Assembly: GCA_017307285.1 (NCBI GenBank)
Contig: JAFKFI010000076.1
Location: 1 to 37,790 of the forward strand
Length of the DNA: 37,790 nucleotides
Source of the DNA: Alphaproteobacteria bacterium
GTDB taxonomy: Bacteria > Pseudomonadota > Alphaproteobacteria > Acetobacterales > Acetobacteraceae
Reading direction: 5' to 3'
Shown: positions 1-9,909 of the stretch, piece by piece
How positions within the stretch are numbered: the first letter of the stretch is position 1
Layout: each line of letters opens with the position of its first letter
The notes under the pieces: model-generated
The model's input: only the letters and a program-made list of their open reading frames with translations
The model's database searches: none
Told to the model about the DNA's origin: nothing
Translations under genes and position numbers: made by a program

Positions 1-733
1 CACGCACTACCAGCAGCGCGTGGTCAATCCTTGGACTGTGCCGCTGCAGAAGCCGCACCCGCGCATCTGGATCCCTGGTGTCATCAGCAAGGAAACCATC
101 ATCTGGGCGGCGCAGCACGGCTACCCCTATATCGCGCTGAACACCCCGATCGAGCGAACGCGCCAGATCTGGGACATGTACGACGCCGCCGCCGCCCAAG
201 CTGGATTCAAGGGCGGCCCCGACTACCACGGCCTGCTGAAGCAGATCCACGTCGCCGAGACTGAGGAAAAAGCGCTCGAGAACGCCAGGCAGTTCATGTG
301 GATGCAAGGTGAGTTCACCGGCCTCGCTCACCCGGTATGGAGCACGCCCGCGGGCTATGGCAGCCCGGAAAACCGCCGCGCCTTCGTCGAGTTCGCCACC
401 GGACGGTCGAAGAACCCGCGCTATCGCCCGGCAGTCGAGAAGCAGATGGAAGAGCTGATGATCATCGCCGGCACGCCAAAGCAGGTGATCGCCAAGTTGC
501 GCATCCTGCTGGAGGAGACAAGGCCGGGCATCCTGGCGTTCTGGGGCAATGACGGCACGGTCAGCCACGAAGACTCCAAGACCTGCATCCGCCTGCTGGG
601 CACCGAGGTGTTCCCGGCGGTACGCGAGATGGCGAAGGAACTCGACCTGAAGAGCCCGTTCGAGACGAACCAGCCCGTAAGTCTGAAATACGTGCAGAAC
701 GCGGCAGGGGACGTGAAGGCGGCAGCGGAATAG
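1..733 (+). CDS. LLM class flavin-dependent oxidoreductase, C-terminal part (5' truncated)
   Basis: This is the C-terminal part of a bacterial-luciferase-like monooxygenase, a TIM-barrel enzyme that uses reduced flavin to oxidise small organic substrates. The reading frame is already open at base 2 (THYQQR before a GTG at 20), so the gene very probably begins outside the window and the GTG is internal. Visible motifs are PLQKPHPRIWIPG, which is the usual beta-strand before the substrate loop ('QKPHPPIW.PG'), and a C-terminal stretch with AGTPKQVIAKL, the usual flavin-enzyme 'GtPeeVa' segment. The stop is TAG at 731-733. The substrate cannot be told from the sequence. It converges on a second LLM gene. 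Confidence 0.88.
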   Translation, partial: THYQQRVVNPWTVPLQKPHPRIWIPGVISKETIIWAAQHGYPYIALNTPIERTRQIWDMYDAAAAQAGFKGGPDYHGLLKQIHVAETEEKALENARQFMWMQGEFTGLAHPVWSTPAGYGSPENRRAFVEFATGRSKNPRYRPAVEKQMEELMIIAGTPKQVIAKLRILLEETRPGILAFWGNDGTVSHEDSKTCIRLLGTEVFPAVREMAKELDLKSPFETNQPVSLKYVQNAAGDVKAAAE

Positions 734-746
734 GGCCGATTCGGGT

Positions 747-772
747 GGTCGGGGGTGGCAACGGCCCCGACC
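747..772 (+). terminator. possible hairpin after the first LLM gene
   Basis: An 8-bp perfect stem (GGTCGGGG at 747-754, CCCCGACC at 765-772) with a 10-base loop lies 13 bases past the stop of the first gene. No T-run follows, so it is not a classical intrinsic terminator. It may be a Rho-associated or protective 3' hairpin. Confidence 0.3.
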
Positions 773-806
773 TCACTGTCTGCGCGCCCGTGCCAAGGGT
801 CTCTGG

Positions 807-941
807 TTATTTTCGCTGGGCGTGGCTGGTAAGGAGGATTTTACTCGCCCGAGTTTCGACGTCGATATCGCCCAAGCGGTACCGGATGGTGCCGCTGTCG
901 AGATCGATCCCACAGCAAGCCCGCCCCTTCTTCGCCGTCAT
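807..941 (-). CDS. possible 44-residue small protein, coupled to the LLM gene
   Basis: I translated this frame by hand. It runs from an ATG at 939-941, whose bases overlap the TGA stop of the LLM gene (ATGA at 938-941), to TAA at 807-809, giving 44 residues. It starts MTAKKGRACCGIDLDSG, has a CC pair at residues 9-10, an acidic/hydrophobic middle (RYRLGDIDVE) and a basic end. The four-base overlap is the arrangement used for translational coupling elsewhere in this window, which is the main support. I do not recognise the protein. It could equally be a chance open frame in a 200-base intergenic space, and no hydrophobic or signal segment is visible. Confidence 0.3.
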   Translation of the reverse strand: MTAKKGRACCGIDLDSGTIRYRLGDIDVETRASKILLTSHAQRK

Positions 942-1936
942 CCCGCGATGAGGGGCAGAACCTTGTCGGTCAGGAGTCGGAACGAACCGGCGCTCAGCGG
1001 CGCCGCCATGAGGTAGGTCATGCCGCTATCGGCGGCAAAGGACTGGATTTGGTCGGCGACGCTCTCCGGCGTGCCGTGGATCATCGCCTCACTCAGGTAG
1101 TAGTCGATGGGATCCTTGCCGCCATAGCTCCGAATCTCCTGGCGCACGTTGCCGGTGTGCTTCGGTCCGGCATAGGAGCCGACCGTCCATTCCGCGACGC
1201 GCCTCGCGACCTCCCTGGCCTTCTCCGCGGTCTCCTCCACGGCAATGAGGCGCGCCATAGGGATCGTGCGGCCGGCATCGCTGTATCCCGCCTCTTCGAG
1301 CTTGGCGGCGTAGTGACGCCGCTTTTTGACGAGATCGGCGAAAGACGAATGCGGGTCCATCAGGATCGAGTGGCCCTGACTCGCCGCCCACTCGATCGCC
1401 GGCATGGACGAGGCCGCCATCCAGACAGGAGGATGCGGCGCCTGGAGCGGCTTCGGCAGCACTTCCACGTCATCGTACCGATAGAACTTGCCCTCATAGG
1501 AGATCCGCTGGCTGGTCCAAGCCTTCAGCACGATGTCGACGGTCTCGTGAAAGCGCGGTGCGCTTTCCTCGCCCGGAATGCCGAAGGCCGCGAACTCGCT
1601 CCGCTCAAAGCCTCGCCCCGCACCCCAGTTTACTCGCCCTCCGGATAGCACGTCCAAGAGCGCCACCTCCTCGGCGAGCCTGAGAGGGTTGTAGAAGGGG
1701 GCTAGTGAAACGGCCGTGCCGATCCGCAGATGTTTGGTGCGTGCTGCGGCCATCGCACCCATCAAGTGCACGGACGGGCATACGGAATAGGTCGAGAAAT
1801 GGTGCTCGGCCAACCAGACCGCGTCATAGCCCGTCCGGTCCATGATGCTGATTCTCTCGAGCGCCCTTTCGTACACTGTGTTCAGCGATATGGAGCGGTC
1901 GCGCCAGCCAAAGAACTGTAGAATGCCGACTTTCAT
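938..1936 (-). CDS. LLM class flavin-dependent oxidoreductase
   Basis: This is a complete 332-residue luciferase-like flavin-dependent oxidoreductase, the usual length for the family. It starts MKVGILQFFGW, as LLM proteins do at the first barrel strand. It has DAVWLAEHHFS near residue 40 (the conserved EHH motif), a flavin-binding RIGTAVSLAPFYNPLRLAEE stretch around 72-91, LSGGRVNWGAGRGF around 98-111, and PHPPVWMAASS. The start at 1936 is preceded by a purine-rich ribosome site (GGGAGAGAAG). The stop overlaps a possible 44-residue ORF. It converges on another LLM gene, and the adjacent copies are divergent in sequence, so they are not a recent tandem duplication. The substrate is unknown. 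Confidence 0.93.
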   Translation of the reverse strand: MKVGILQFFGWRDRSISLNTVYERALERISIMDRTGYDAVWLAEHHFSTYSVCPSVHLMGAMAAARTKHLRIGTAVSLAPFYNPLRLAEEVALLDVLSGGRVNWGAGRGFERSEFAAFGIPGEESAPRFHETVDIVLKAWTSQRISYEGKFYRYDDVEVLPKPLQAPHPPVWMAASSMPAIEWAASQGHSILMDPHSSFADLVKKRRHYAAKLEEAGYSDAGRTIPMARLIAVEETAEKAREVARRVAEWTVGSYAGPKHTGNVRQEIRSYGGKDPIDYYLSEAMIHGTPESVADQIQSFAADSGMTYLMAAPLSAGSFRLLTDKVLPLIAG

Positions 1937-2095
1937 TCTTCTCTCCCTGCCGGACGGCCGGATGCGGCCAATGGTCCGCCAGGACTATAGGGCACGTCGG
2001 TGGCGCCGGGCCGACCAACCGTTGCGGGGCGCGCTTTGTGGAAAGCTCCCGCCTGTCGCGGGCGAAGATCTCGAACGCCGACATGGTGGGACTGG

Positions 2096-2326
2096 CTATA
2101 GGTGTCGGCCGCGCTCCAGGATCTCCAACGTGTATTCCCGATAGCTCATGCCGAGCGCCTCCGCCCGGGCCAGGCGGCGGAGCGCGATCTCGCGTGGGGC
2201 CGACCATGCGCGCTTGTGCGCCCGCCGCCAGCACCAGAGCCGCCATGAGGCGTCCGGGTCGTGCTCCTCTAGCGGTGGGCCGCCGTTGTGCCCGACCGGT
2301 GCGATCCATGACGCGGCATCCGCCAC
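2096..2326 (-). CDS. small GHNGGPPL-motif protein
   Basis: A 76-residue protein carrying GHNGGPPLEE at residues 13-22, followed by an Arg/Trp-rich helix (WRLWCWRRAHKRAW) and a second helix that ends in MSYREYTLEILERGRHL. Small proteins with this motif are frequent in alphaproteobacteria and are annotated only as hypothetical, so no function is proposed. It has a good ribosome site (GAGAGG before GGTGGCGGATG). It follows the GNAT gene by 15 bases on the same strand, so it is probably the last gene of the XRE-cupin/GNAT operon. The basic, tryptophan-rich helix could suit nucleic-acid or phage-DNA-related roles, but that is a guess. Confidence 0.72.
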   Translation of the reverse strand: MADAASWIAPVGHNGGPPLEEHDPDASWRLWCWRRAHKRAWSAPREIALRRLARAEALGMSYREYTLEILERGRHL

Positions 2327-2341
2327 CTCTCGCCCCCTTTC

Positions 2342-2899
2342 TCAGCGTACCGCCGTGGCGGGATGGCGATGGGGGCCGAGGGCCTTATAGAACAGGGTGG
2401 TCGCGGCGAGGTGTCCGTCAGGGCGGAAGGCGTGGTCGGGCACCTCGCCGATCGCAGTCCAGCCGCAGGCCCGGTAGAGCTTGTCGCCGGCGCTGCCGCT
2501 CTCCGTGTCGAGCATCAGGAGAGTGCGGCCGGCGGCGCGGGCGGCCTCCTCGGCGGCGGCGAGGAGCTGGCGACCCAGGCCCTGGCGGCGTGCCGAGACA
2601 AGCACCAGCATTTTTCCGACCTCCGCGCGGTGCGGCGCATTGGGCTGATGGGCAAAGCTCAGCAGCACCGTACCCACCAGCCGCGTGCCGTCATCGGCGA
2701 CCAGCAGCCGTTTCTCGCCGCCGGCGAGGCCCGGGAGTTGGCCGTGCCAGAACGCGCGCCCGTCCTCGGCGGAAAATCCCGCCATGAAGTTGACCGACGC
2801 GCCGTGCACCACTGCGTCCACGAGAATGTCCGCGAGCTCGCCGAGACGCGCCTCGGCCTCGCTCGCATCGAGCGCGCGGATCATCGCGGGTTGCATCAT
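2342..2899 (-). CDS. GNAT family N-acetyltransferase
   Basis: A 185-residue GCN5-related acetyltransferase that transfers an acetyl group from acetyl-CoA to an amine. The acetyl-CoA pyrophosphate loop is visible as ARRQGLGRQLL (R/Q-x-x-G-x-G/A pattern) around residues 103-113. Before it comes the beta-4 strand KMLVLVSA, and after it LLMLDTESGSAGDKLYRACGW, the usual beta-5/helix region that ends in the 'Y...GW' motif. The ATG at 2899 overlaps the stop of the XRE-cupin gene (ATGA at 2896-2899), so the two are translationally coupled. The regulator probably controls this enzyme. The acceptor substrate is unknown, and detoxification or self-tolerance is a common role for such pairs. Confidence 0.9.
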   Translation of the reverse strand: MMQPAMIRALDASEAEARLGELADILVDAVVHGASVNFMAGFSAEDGRAFWHGQLPGLAGGEKRLLVADDGTRLVGTVLLSFAHQPNAPHRAEVGKMLVLVSARRQGLGRQLLAAAEEAARAAGRTLLMLDTESGSAGDKLYRACGWTAIGEVPDHAFRPDGHLAATTLFYKALGPHRHPATAVR

Positions 2900-3477
2900 G
2901 GCCTGACGGCTCCGTGGCTGACGATGGCGGCGTAGCGGACTGGGCGCTCCGTCCGGTTGCTGAATACGATCGGTCGATCGAACCGCGTCAGCAGGCAGTC
3001 TCCCTGTTCGAGCCGGAAATGCTCGTCGCCGAGCTGGATTTCGAGGACGCCGTCGAGCACCCAGATATGCTGGTCGGCGCCGTCGAGATGCTGACGGTCG
3101 AAGCCCACGCTCCGTCCGGGCGGGAACGCGATTTCCACGATATCGACTGACGAGGACGTGCCACGCGGCGAGACGTGCCGACGGACATACTGGCTTGCCG
3201 GATCCTGCCAGGTCGGCTGGTCGGCGCGGCGCGCAAGTGGGCTCGCCGGCGTCTCGGCCTCGGCGAAGAGAACGGACAGCGTCACGCCGAGACCACCGCA
3301 GATCTTGCCGAGCAACTGCGCGGTCGGGCTGGATTCGCCCCGCTCGACGCGCGACAACATCGCGCGGCTGACATCGGCGAGACGGGCGAGGCCGTCCAGC
3401 GTCAGGCCCCTCTCCACACGAAGGCCACGAATCCGCGCGGCGATCCGGCCGTCGATGTCGGAGGCAGTGCAGCTCAT
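2896..3477 (-). CDS. XRE-family regulator with C-terminal cupin domain
   Basis: A 193-residue transcription regulator. Residues about 8-62 form a Cro/C1-type helix-turn-helix (GRIAARIRGLRVERGLTL, then LARLADVSRAMLSRVERGES). The C-terminal half is a cupin_2 ligand-sensing barrel with HIWVLDGVLEIQLGDEHF and GDCLLTRFDRPIVFSN. The open frame extends upstream, but the ATG at 3477 gives the normal domain start right before the HTH, so I chose it. There is no strong ribosome site. An inverted repeat lies 13 bases upstream, consistent with autoregulation. It is coupled to the GNAT gene downstream. Family members sense small ligands such as amines or sugars, and the ligand here is unknown. Confidence 0.9.
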   Translation of the reverse strand: MSCTASDIDGRIAARIRGLRVERGLTLDGLARLADVSRAMLSRVERGESSPTAQLLGKICGGLGVTLSVLFAEAETPASPLARRADQPTWQDPASQYVRRHVSPRGTSSSVDIVEIAFPPGRSVGFDRQHLDGADQHIWVLDGVLEIQLGDEHFRLEQGDCLLTRFDRPIVFSNRTERPVRYAAIVSHGAVRP

Positions 3478-3510
3478 ATGTGCAGCATATGATTCCAATA
3501 TGGTGGAATC
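3475..3510 (-). promoter_or_regulatory. candidate operator: nested inverted repeats at the XRE-cupin start
   Basis: GATTCCA (3491-3497), a 6-base spacer ATATGG, and TGGAATC (3504-3510) form a perfect 7-bp inverted repeat just upstream of the XRE-cupin start. Next to it two CATATG hexamers (3475-3480 and 3486-3491) are separated by 5 bases, one of them containing the start codon. The region is AT-richer than its surroundings, as promoters are. The size (20 bp) and place suit binding of the XRE dimer at its own promoter. Confidence 0.5.
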
Positions 3511-3662
3511 CAGCGCATTCGTGCTGAGTTGCGTCCGAGGATAAGGCTCGTGCTGTCCCAAATGCTCGATGCCGTCCGCGCGCTCACGAGGCCGAATAAA
3601 GCCCGTCGAGGTCATCCGTGGGATGGAAGCAATTCCACCCCCGCGCAAACGGGCTTAACCGC

Positions 3663-4232
3663 TCAGGAGGCTTGCGGGGAGGCTTGCAGCAGCCGCTCGA
3701 TCGGGTCCCACACGAAGGCGGTCTGCTTCACGAGTTGACCACCGACCTGCACACATGATTCGGCGACCGGGCGACCGCCGAGGTGCTGGTAGAACCAGCG
3801 GCTCGGGTTGTCGCGCAGCACCCAGACGAATACCGAGCGGCAACCGGTCTCCGCGAGATGCGCGGCCAGGGTCCGCATCAACCGGCGCCCGACGCCGCGC
3901 TCGCGGAAATCATCGAGCACGTAGAGCGTCTCGATCTCGCCCTCCGCCAAGCCCCGGCCGCCGATCTCCGCCATGCGCGCCGGGCCGCCGGTGGCGAAGC
4001 CGACGATGCGCGGCGAGGTGCCGGCAAGCGCTTCCTGGCCCGTGACAGCGGCCACGAACACCGGGGTTCCGGCGCGGATCGATTGGTCATAATGCGCCGC
4101 CTGTCGGGGTACGGAGAGGCGGGCGAGAAAATTGTCGGGCAGGATGCCGGGATAGGCGCTGCGCCATGCCGCTACGTGCACCGCGCCGATCGCGATGCTG
4201 TCGGCTGGACGGGCGCGGCGGATCGAGATCAT
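3663..4232 (-). CDS. GNAT family N-acetyltransferase
   Basis: A 189-residue acetyltransferase with the classic MISIRRARPADSIAI start (beta-1 of the fold), AWRSAYPGILPDNFLARLSV near residue 25 (a segment typical of GNATs of the RimI/ribosomal type), VLDDFRERGVGRRLMRTLA as the acetyl-CoA loop around 95-113, and FYQHLGGRPV as the last conserved element. I chose the ATG at 4232 because it overlaps the rsmB stop (ATGA at 4229-4232) and starts the domain properly. It is the last gene of the guaB/HAD/rsmB run. The substrate is unknown. It is unrelated in detail to the GNAT at 2342-2899. Confidence 0.9.
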   Translation of the reverse strand: MISIRRARPADSIAIGAVHVAAWRSAYPGILPDNFLARLSVPRQAAHYDQSIRAGTPVFVAAVTGQEALAGTSPRIVGFATGGPARMAEIGGRGLAEGEIETLYVLDDFRERGVGRRLMRTLAAHLAETGCRSVFVWVLRDNPSRWFYQHLGGRPVAESCVQVGGQLVKQTAFVWDPIERLLQASPQAS

Positions 4233-5524
4233 GCGGCGCGTCGCAGCACGGCGGCGAAGAACCCATCCGTGCCGTGCTGGCGCGGGGTCAGCGACAGGAA
4301 CGGCCCGCCGCATGGCGCGGCGCCGTCCAGCGGCCAGGCTTCCGCGAGCGGGAGCAAGACGAAGCCGGGGTGGCGGGAGAGAAAGTCGGACACCTGACCC
4401 TCGTTCTCCTCAGGGAGCAGCGAGCAGGTAGCGTAGACCAATCGTCCGCCAGTGCGAACCAGGCGGGCGGCGGCATCGAGAATGGCGGCCTGCCGGGGCA
4501 ACAATTCCGCGAGATCGCGCTCGGCGAGCCGGAGCCGCGCGTCCGGATTCCGTCGCCACGTGCCAGTGCCGGTGCAGGGCGCATCCACCAACACGCGGTC
4601 GAAGCTGCCGGCGCGGCGCTTGGCCCATTTGTCGCCCGCCTCGGTCAGATGACGCTCGACGTTGAACACGCCAGCGCGGCGCAGCCGGCGCAGTGCGCCT
4701 TCGAGTCTCGGCGCGGAGACGTCGCACGCAGCGATGCTGCCACGGTTCTGCATCGTCATGGCGAGTGCGAGCGTCTTTCCGCCGGCGCCGGCGCACCAGT
4801 CCGCCACACGCAATCCGGGCCGCGCGTCGACCAATGCCGCGACGAGCTGGCTGCCCTCATCCTGAATTTCCACGATCCCGCTCTGGAACGCCACCCCTGT
4901 GGTGACGGCGCGACGGCCGGGAATGCGCAGGCCCCAAGGCGACAGCGCGGTCGGCTCCGCCTCAAGTCCCTCCACGCGCAACGCGGCTTCAACTTCTTCC
5001 CGCGTAGCCTTGAGCAAATTGGCGCGTAGGTCGAGTGGCGCGGGCTCCGCGAGTGCCGCCATCTCGGCGTCGAGTGCATCGCCGAAGCGGTCGCGCAGGT
5101 GGGGAAGTATCCAGTCGGGCACTTCGAGGCGCACCGCATCCGGCATGTCCGGGTGATCGAGCGTGTGGCCTTCGAGGGATTGCAGGCCGGTACGCTCCGA
5201 GGCGGTGAGCGAGGCTGGGGCGAACCGGCCACCCGAGAAGGATTGCGCGACACCCGCCAGCGTCCATCCCTCCAGCAGCAACGAGCCGGCGACGTGCATT
5301 CTGGCGCTGCGTTCCAGTGCGGCACGCTCCAGCCACCAGCCGAGACGGCGCAAGGCGCGCAGCGTGGTCCACGTCCGCGCGGAGACCGCGCGTCGGTCGC
5401 CGGAGCCGATGAAGCGACGGTTGCGGAAGAAATCATTGGCGACCGCGTCGGCCGGCTTGCGCGGCGCGTGCTCGATGGCTTCCAGAAGCTCGATCGCCGC
5501 CGCGATCCTGGCGGCGGGGGTCAC
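4229..5524 (-). CDS. rsmB: 16S rRNA (cytosine-967-C5)-methyltransferase RsmB-like
   Basis: A 431-residue m5C methyltransferase that acts on 16S rRNA in the cytosol, with a NusB-like N-terminal domain (IAAAIELLEAIE onward) followed by a Rossmann methyltransferase domain. The SAM site is VADWCAGAGGKTLALA. The two family cysteines are present: the TPC-type loop DAPCTGTGTWRRNPD and the nucleophile in VYATCSLLPEENEGQV. The open frame runs further upstream, but the GTG at 5524 overlaps the stop of the HAD gene (GTGA at 5521-5524) and starts at the NusB-like domain, so I prefer it. guaB followed by rsmB is a common order in alphaproteobacteria. Downstream it is coupled to a GNAT gene. RsmF-like specificity cannot be excluded. 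Confidence 0.92.
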   Translation of the reverse strand: MTPAARIAAAIELLEAIEHAPRKPADAVANDFFRNRRFIGSGDRRAVSARTWTTLRALRRLGWWLERAALERSARMHVAGSLLLEGWTLAGVAQSFSGGRFAPASLTASERTGLQSLEGHTLDHPDMPDAVRLEVPDWILPHLRDRFGDALDAEMAALAEPAPLDLRANLLKATREEVEAALRVEGLEAEPTALSPWGLRIPGRRAVTTGVAFQSGIVEIQDEGSQLVAALVDARPGLRVADWCAGAGGKTLALAMTMQNRGSIAACDVSAPRLEGALRRLRRAGVFNVERHLTEAGDKWAKRRAGSFDRVLVDAPCTGTGTWRRNPDARLRLAERDLAELLPRQAAILDAAARLVRTGGRLVYATCSLLPEENEGQVSDFLSRHPGFVLLPLAEAWPLDGAAPCGGPFLSLTPRQHGTDGFFAAVLRRAA

Positions 5525-6195
5525 GCGAGCGCGTCGGGCAGCCGGGACAGGTCCGACAGTACCTGCACGCTGCCCCGCAGGCCGTATTCGTCCGGCAGGC
5601 CGGAGCGGTTCACCCAGAAGACGCGAAACCCGAACACGCGCGCACCGAACGCGTCCCAAGGGTTCGAGGAGACGAATGCCATTTCGCTTGGGGGCAGCCC
5701 GAACCGCTCGAGGGCGAGGCGATAGACGCGCTGGTCGGGCTTATAGACGCCGACCGCCTCGACGCTGAGCACGGCGTCGAGTAGCGCGTCAATTCCAGCC
5801 GCGCCCACCGCGTCGGCAAGCATGGACGGCTCGCCGTTGGAGAGAATCGCGCGGCCGATCCCGTTCGCCTGCAGGCGACGCAGGACATCCGGCACTTCCG
5901 CGTAGGCGGAGAGGCGGCGATAGGCGGCAAGCACGTCGGCGAGCAACGCGCGATCCGTGATGCCGTGACGCGCGGCAACCCAGTCCAGCGCCTCGCTAGT
6001 GAGCGTGTAGAAGTCGCGATGCTGCGCGGGACCGGTCAGGCTGCGCACCCAGCTATATTCGATCTGCTTGACGCGCCAATCCTGGCTGATGCGCTGCCAG
6101 TCGGGGCCGAGGCGCGCCGCGTGTTTCTGCATCGCCGCGTGGACGTCTAGCAGCGTGCCGTAGGCGTCGAAGATCGCGGCGCGGATGGCGGCCAC
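5521..6195 (-). CDS. haloacid dehalogenase type II (HAD superfamily hydrolase)
   Basis: A 224-residue HAD hydrolase of the L-2-haloacid dehalogenase (type II) subfamily. Motif I is IFDAYGTLLDV, with the nucleophile Asp10. Motif II is SNGEPSML. The motif III lysine is in VGVYKPDQRVY. Motif IV is FVSSNPWDAFGARVFGF, the SSNxWDxxGA form typical of dehalogenases rather than phosphatases. The GTG at 6195 has a purine-rich site (GGCAAGA) six bases before it. A TTG at 6201 would overlap the guaB stop (TTGA) and is the alternative. The gene sits inside the guaB-rsmB pair and is coupled to rsmB by a GTGA overlap. The fold is certain; actual dehalogenation is an inference from motif IV. Confidence 0.88.
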   Translation of the reverse strand: MAAIRAAIFDAYGTLLDVHAAMQKHAARLGPDWQRISQDWRVKQIEYSWVRSLTGPAQHRDFYTLTSEALDWVAARHGITDRALLADVLAAYRRLSAYAEVPDVLRRLQANGIGRAILSNGEPSMLADAVGAAGIDALLDAVLSVEAVGVYKPDQRVYRLALERFGLPPSEMAFVSSNPWDAFGARVFGFRVFWVNRSGLPDEYGLRGSVQVLSDLSRLPDALA

Positions 6196-6197
6196 GC

Positions 6198-8518
<2,321 letters not shown>

Positions 8519-8535
8519 GGAAAGGCTTCTCTCGG

Positions 8536-9579
8536 CTAGCGTGGGGGGCGCCGGGCGCGGCGGTTCCGATCGGCGCGGATCATGCGGAGTAGCATCCCCT
8601 CGCGCAACCCGCGATCCGCCACCACGACCTTGGGCGCCGGCCAGATCCGGGTGATGGCGGCATAGACCGCGCAGCCCGGCAGCACGAAATCCACCCGGTC
8701 GGGGCCGACGCAGGGATGTTGCACCAGCCCCTCGCGGCCGAGCGCGCGCAGGCTCTGGAGGGCCTGCGACGCTGCCTCGCTAGTGAGCACCGTGCCGTCG
8801 ACCAGCGGCCGGCGGTAGCGCGCGAGCCCGAGCGCCACGCCAGCCAGGGTGGTAACGGTGCCGCTGGTGCCAAGCAGGCGGACGCCGCCATCGCGGATCT
8901 CGTGGGCAATGCAGTGGACCGACTCGAAGGCAGCCAGCCGGCCGGCCACGTCGTCGACCATCGCGCGGAAGCCGTCCTCGGTGAACCCCGCCGCGCCGAA
9001 GCGGTCGGCGAGTGTCACGACGCCGACGGGAAGCGAGGCGTAGCCGATCAGCTGGGGCCGACCGTGCTCGGCGAGACGCACCCAGGCGAGCTCGGTCGAG
9101 CCGCCGCCGATGTCGAACAGCAGCGCGCGCCGCCCGCCGCTATCCAGCAGTGGGGCGCAGCTCTCCAGCGCGAGCTCGGCCTCCTCGCGGGTGGAGATGA
9201 CGTCGATCGGCAGCCCGGTCTCGCTGCGCACGCGGGCGAGGAACTCCGATCCGTTGGCGGCGCGGCGGCAGGCCTCGGTGGCGATCGCCCGGATCGAGCG
9301 GACAGGACGGCGCGACAGCCGGGCGGCGCAAGCGTGCAGGGCGGCCATCGCCCGTTCCATTGCCGTCGCGCTGAGCCGGCCGGTGTGGTGCAGCCCCTCA
9401 CCCAGCCGGACGATGCGGCTGAAGCTGTCGAGCACCCGGAAACTTTCGCCAGCGGGGGCCGCCACCAGCAGGCGGCAATTATTGGTCCCGAGATCGAGCG
9501 CGGCAAAGGTCGGCCCCCCGCGGGCGGGAAAGGGGGCTGGCGCGGTGGTATCCAGCGAATGCGCGGCAGGCTCGACCAT
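8536..9579 (-). CDS. Ppx/GppA phosphatase family protein
   Basis: A 347-residue member of the ASKHA-fold exopolyphosphatase / guanosine pentaphosphate phosphatase family. The first phosphate loop is FAALDLGTNNCRLLVA near residue 25-40. The second is LLFDIGGGSTELAWVRL. The catalytic Glu region is ATEACRRAANG, and LLGTSGTVTTLAGVALGL is the adenosine-type motif. At this length it lacks the C-terminal HD/regulatory domains of long Ppx and matches the short alphaproteobacterial form. Whether it works mainly on polyphosphate or pppGpp cannot be told. It heads the ppx-rlmE pair and is divergent from tRNA-Gln. This gene order (ppx, rlmE, guaB, rsmB) is familiar from Acetobacteraceae. Confidence 0.93.
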   Translation of the reverse strand: MVEPAAHSLDTTAPAPFPARGGPTFAALDLGTNNCRLLVAAPAGESFRVLDSFSRIVRLGEGLHHTGRLSATAMERAMAALHACAARLSRRPVRSIRAIATEACRRAANGSEFLARVRSETGLPIDVISTREEAELALESCAPLLDSGGRRALLFDIGGGSTELAWVRLAEHGRPQLIGYASLPVGVVTLADRFGAAGFTEDGFRAMVDDVAGRLAAFESVHCIAHEIRDGGVRLLGTSGTVTTLAGVALGLARYRRPLVDGTVLTSEAASQALQSLRALGREGLVQHPCVGPDRVDFVLPGCAVYAAITRIWPAPKVVVADRGLREGMLLRMIRADRNRRARRPPR

Positions 9580-9653
9580 TGGCTCGGCTTCCGCTCCTTA
9601 TATGACATTCTCGTCACACGGGGCGTGGCCGGCAAGCATCATTTGCTGGTGTG

Positions 9654-9682
9654 TTGCCGCGCGGCGGCTCGCGTGCTATCCG
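9654..9682 (+). promoter_or_regulatory. candidate promoter of tRNA-Gln
   Basis: TTGCCG (9654-9659) and TATCCG (9677-9682) are 17 bases apart, with TG one base before the -10 box (extended -10). The predicted start is about a dozen bases before the tRNA. The spacing and place are good but the -10 box is only half consensus. Confidence 0.4.
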
Positions 9683-9701
9683 CCCGACCCTGCATCCCGC
9701 T

Positions 9702-9775
9702 TGGGGGATAGTTTAGCGGTAGAACTCCCGGCTCTGACCCGGGCAGCCTTGGTTCGAATCCAGGTCCCCCAGCCA
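9702..9775 (+). tRNA. tRNA-Gln (anticodon CUG)
   Basis: A 74-base cloverleaf including an encoded CCA. The acceptor is TGGGGGA at 9702-9708 pairing with TCCCCCA at the 3' end, with discriminator G and CCA at 9773-9775. The U1-A72 first pair and G73 are the known identity elements of glutamine tRNAs. The anticodon stem is CCCGG/CCGGG with loop CTCTGAC, giving anticodon CTG. The T-arm carries GGTTCGAATCC. It decodes CAG codons, the main glutamine codon in this G+C-rich genome. Confidence 0.96.
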
Positions 9776-9909
9776 CGCGCCAGCAGGCCGACCCTCCGAG
9801 AGAGTTGCGGACCCACGCTATCGCCGCAGGAGCGCTTGTGCTGCTGGGGCGCGATCTTGTGTCATGTCGCACCGGCCTCGTCGGCCGCATTACGAATGGG
9901 GGTTTGTTC

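Noticed and set aside
822-1016. A plus-strand 64-residue frame in the first intergenic region (GTG at 822)
   Set aside because: It runs antisense into the end of an LLM gene, and the frame on the opposite strand has better coupling to its neighbour.
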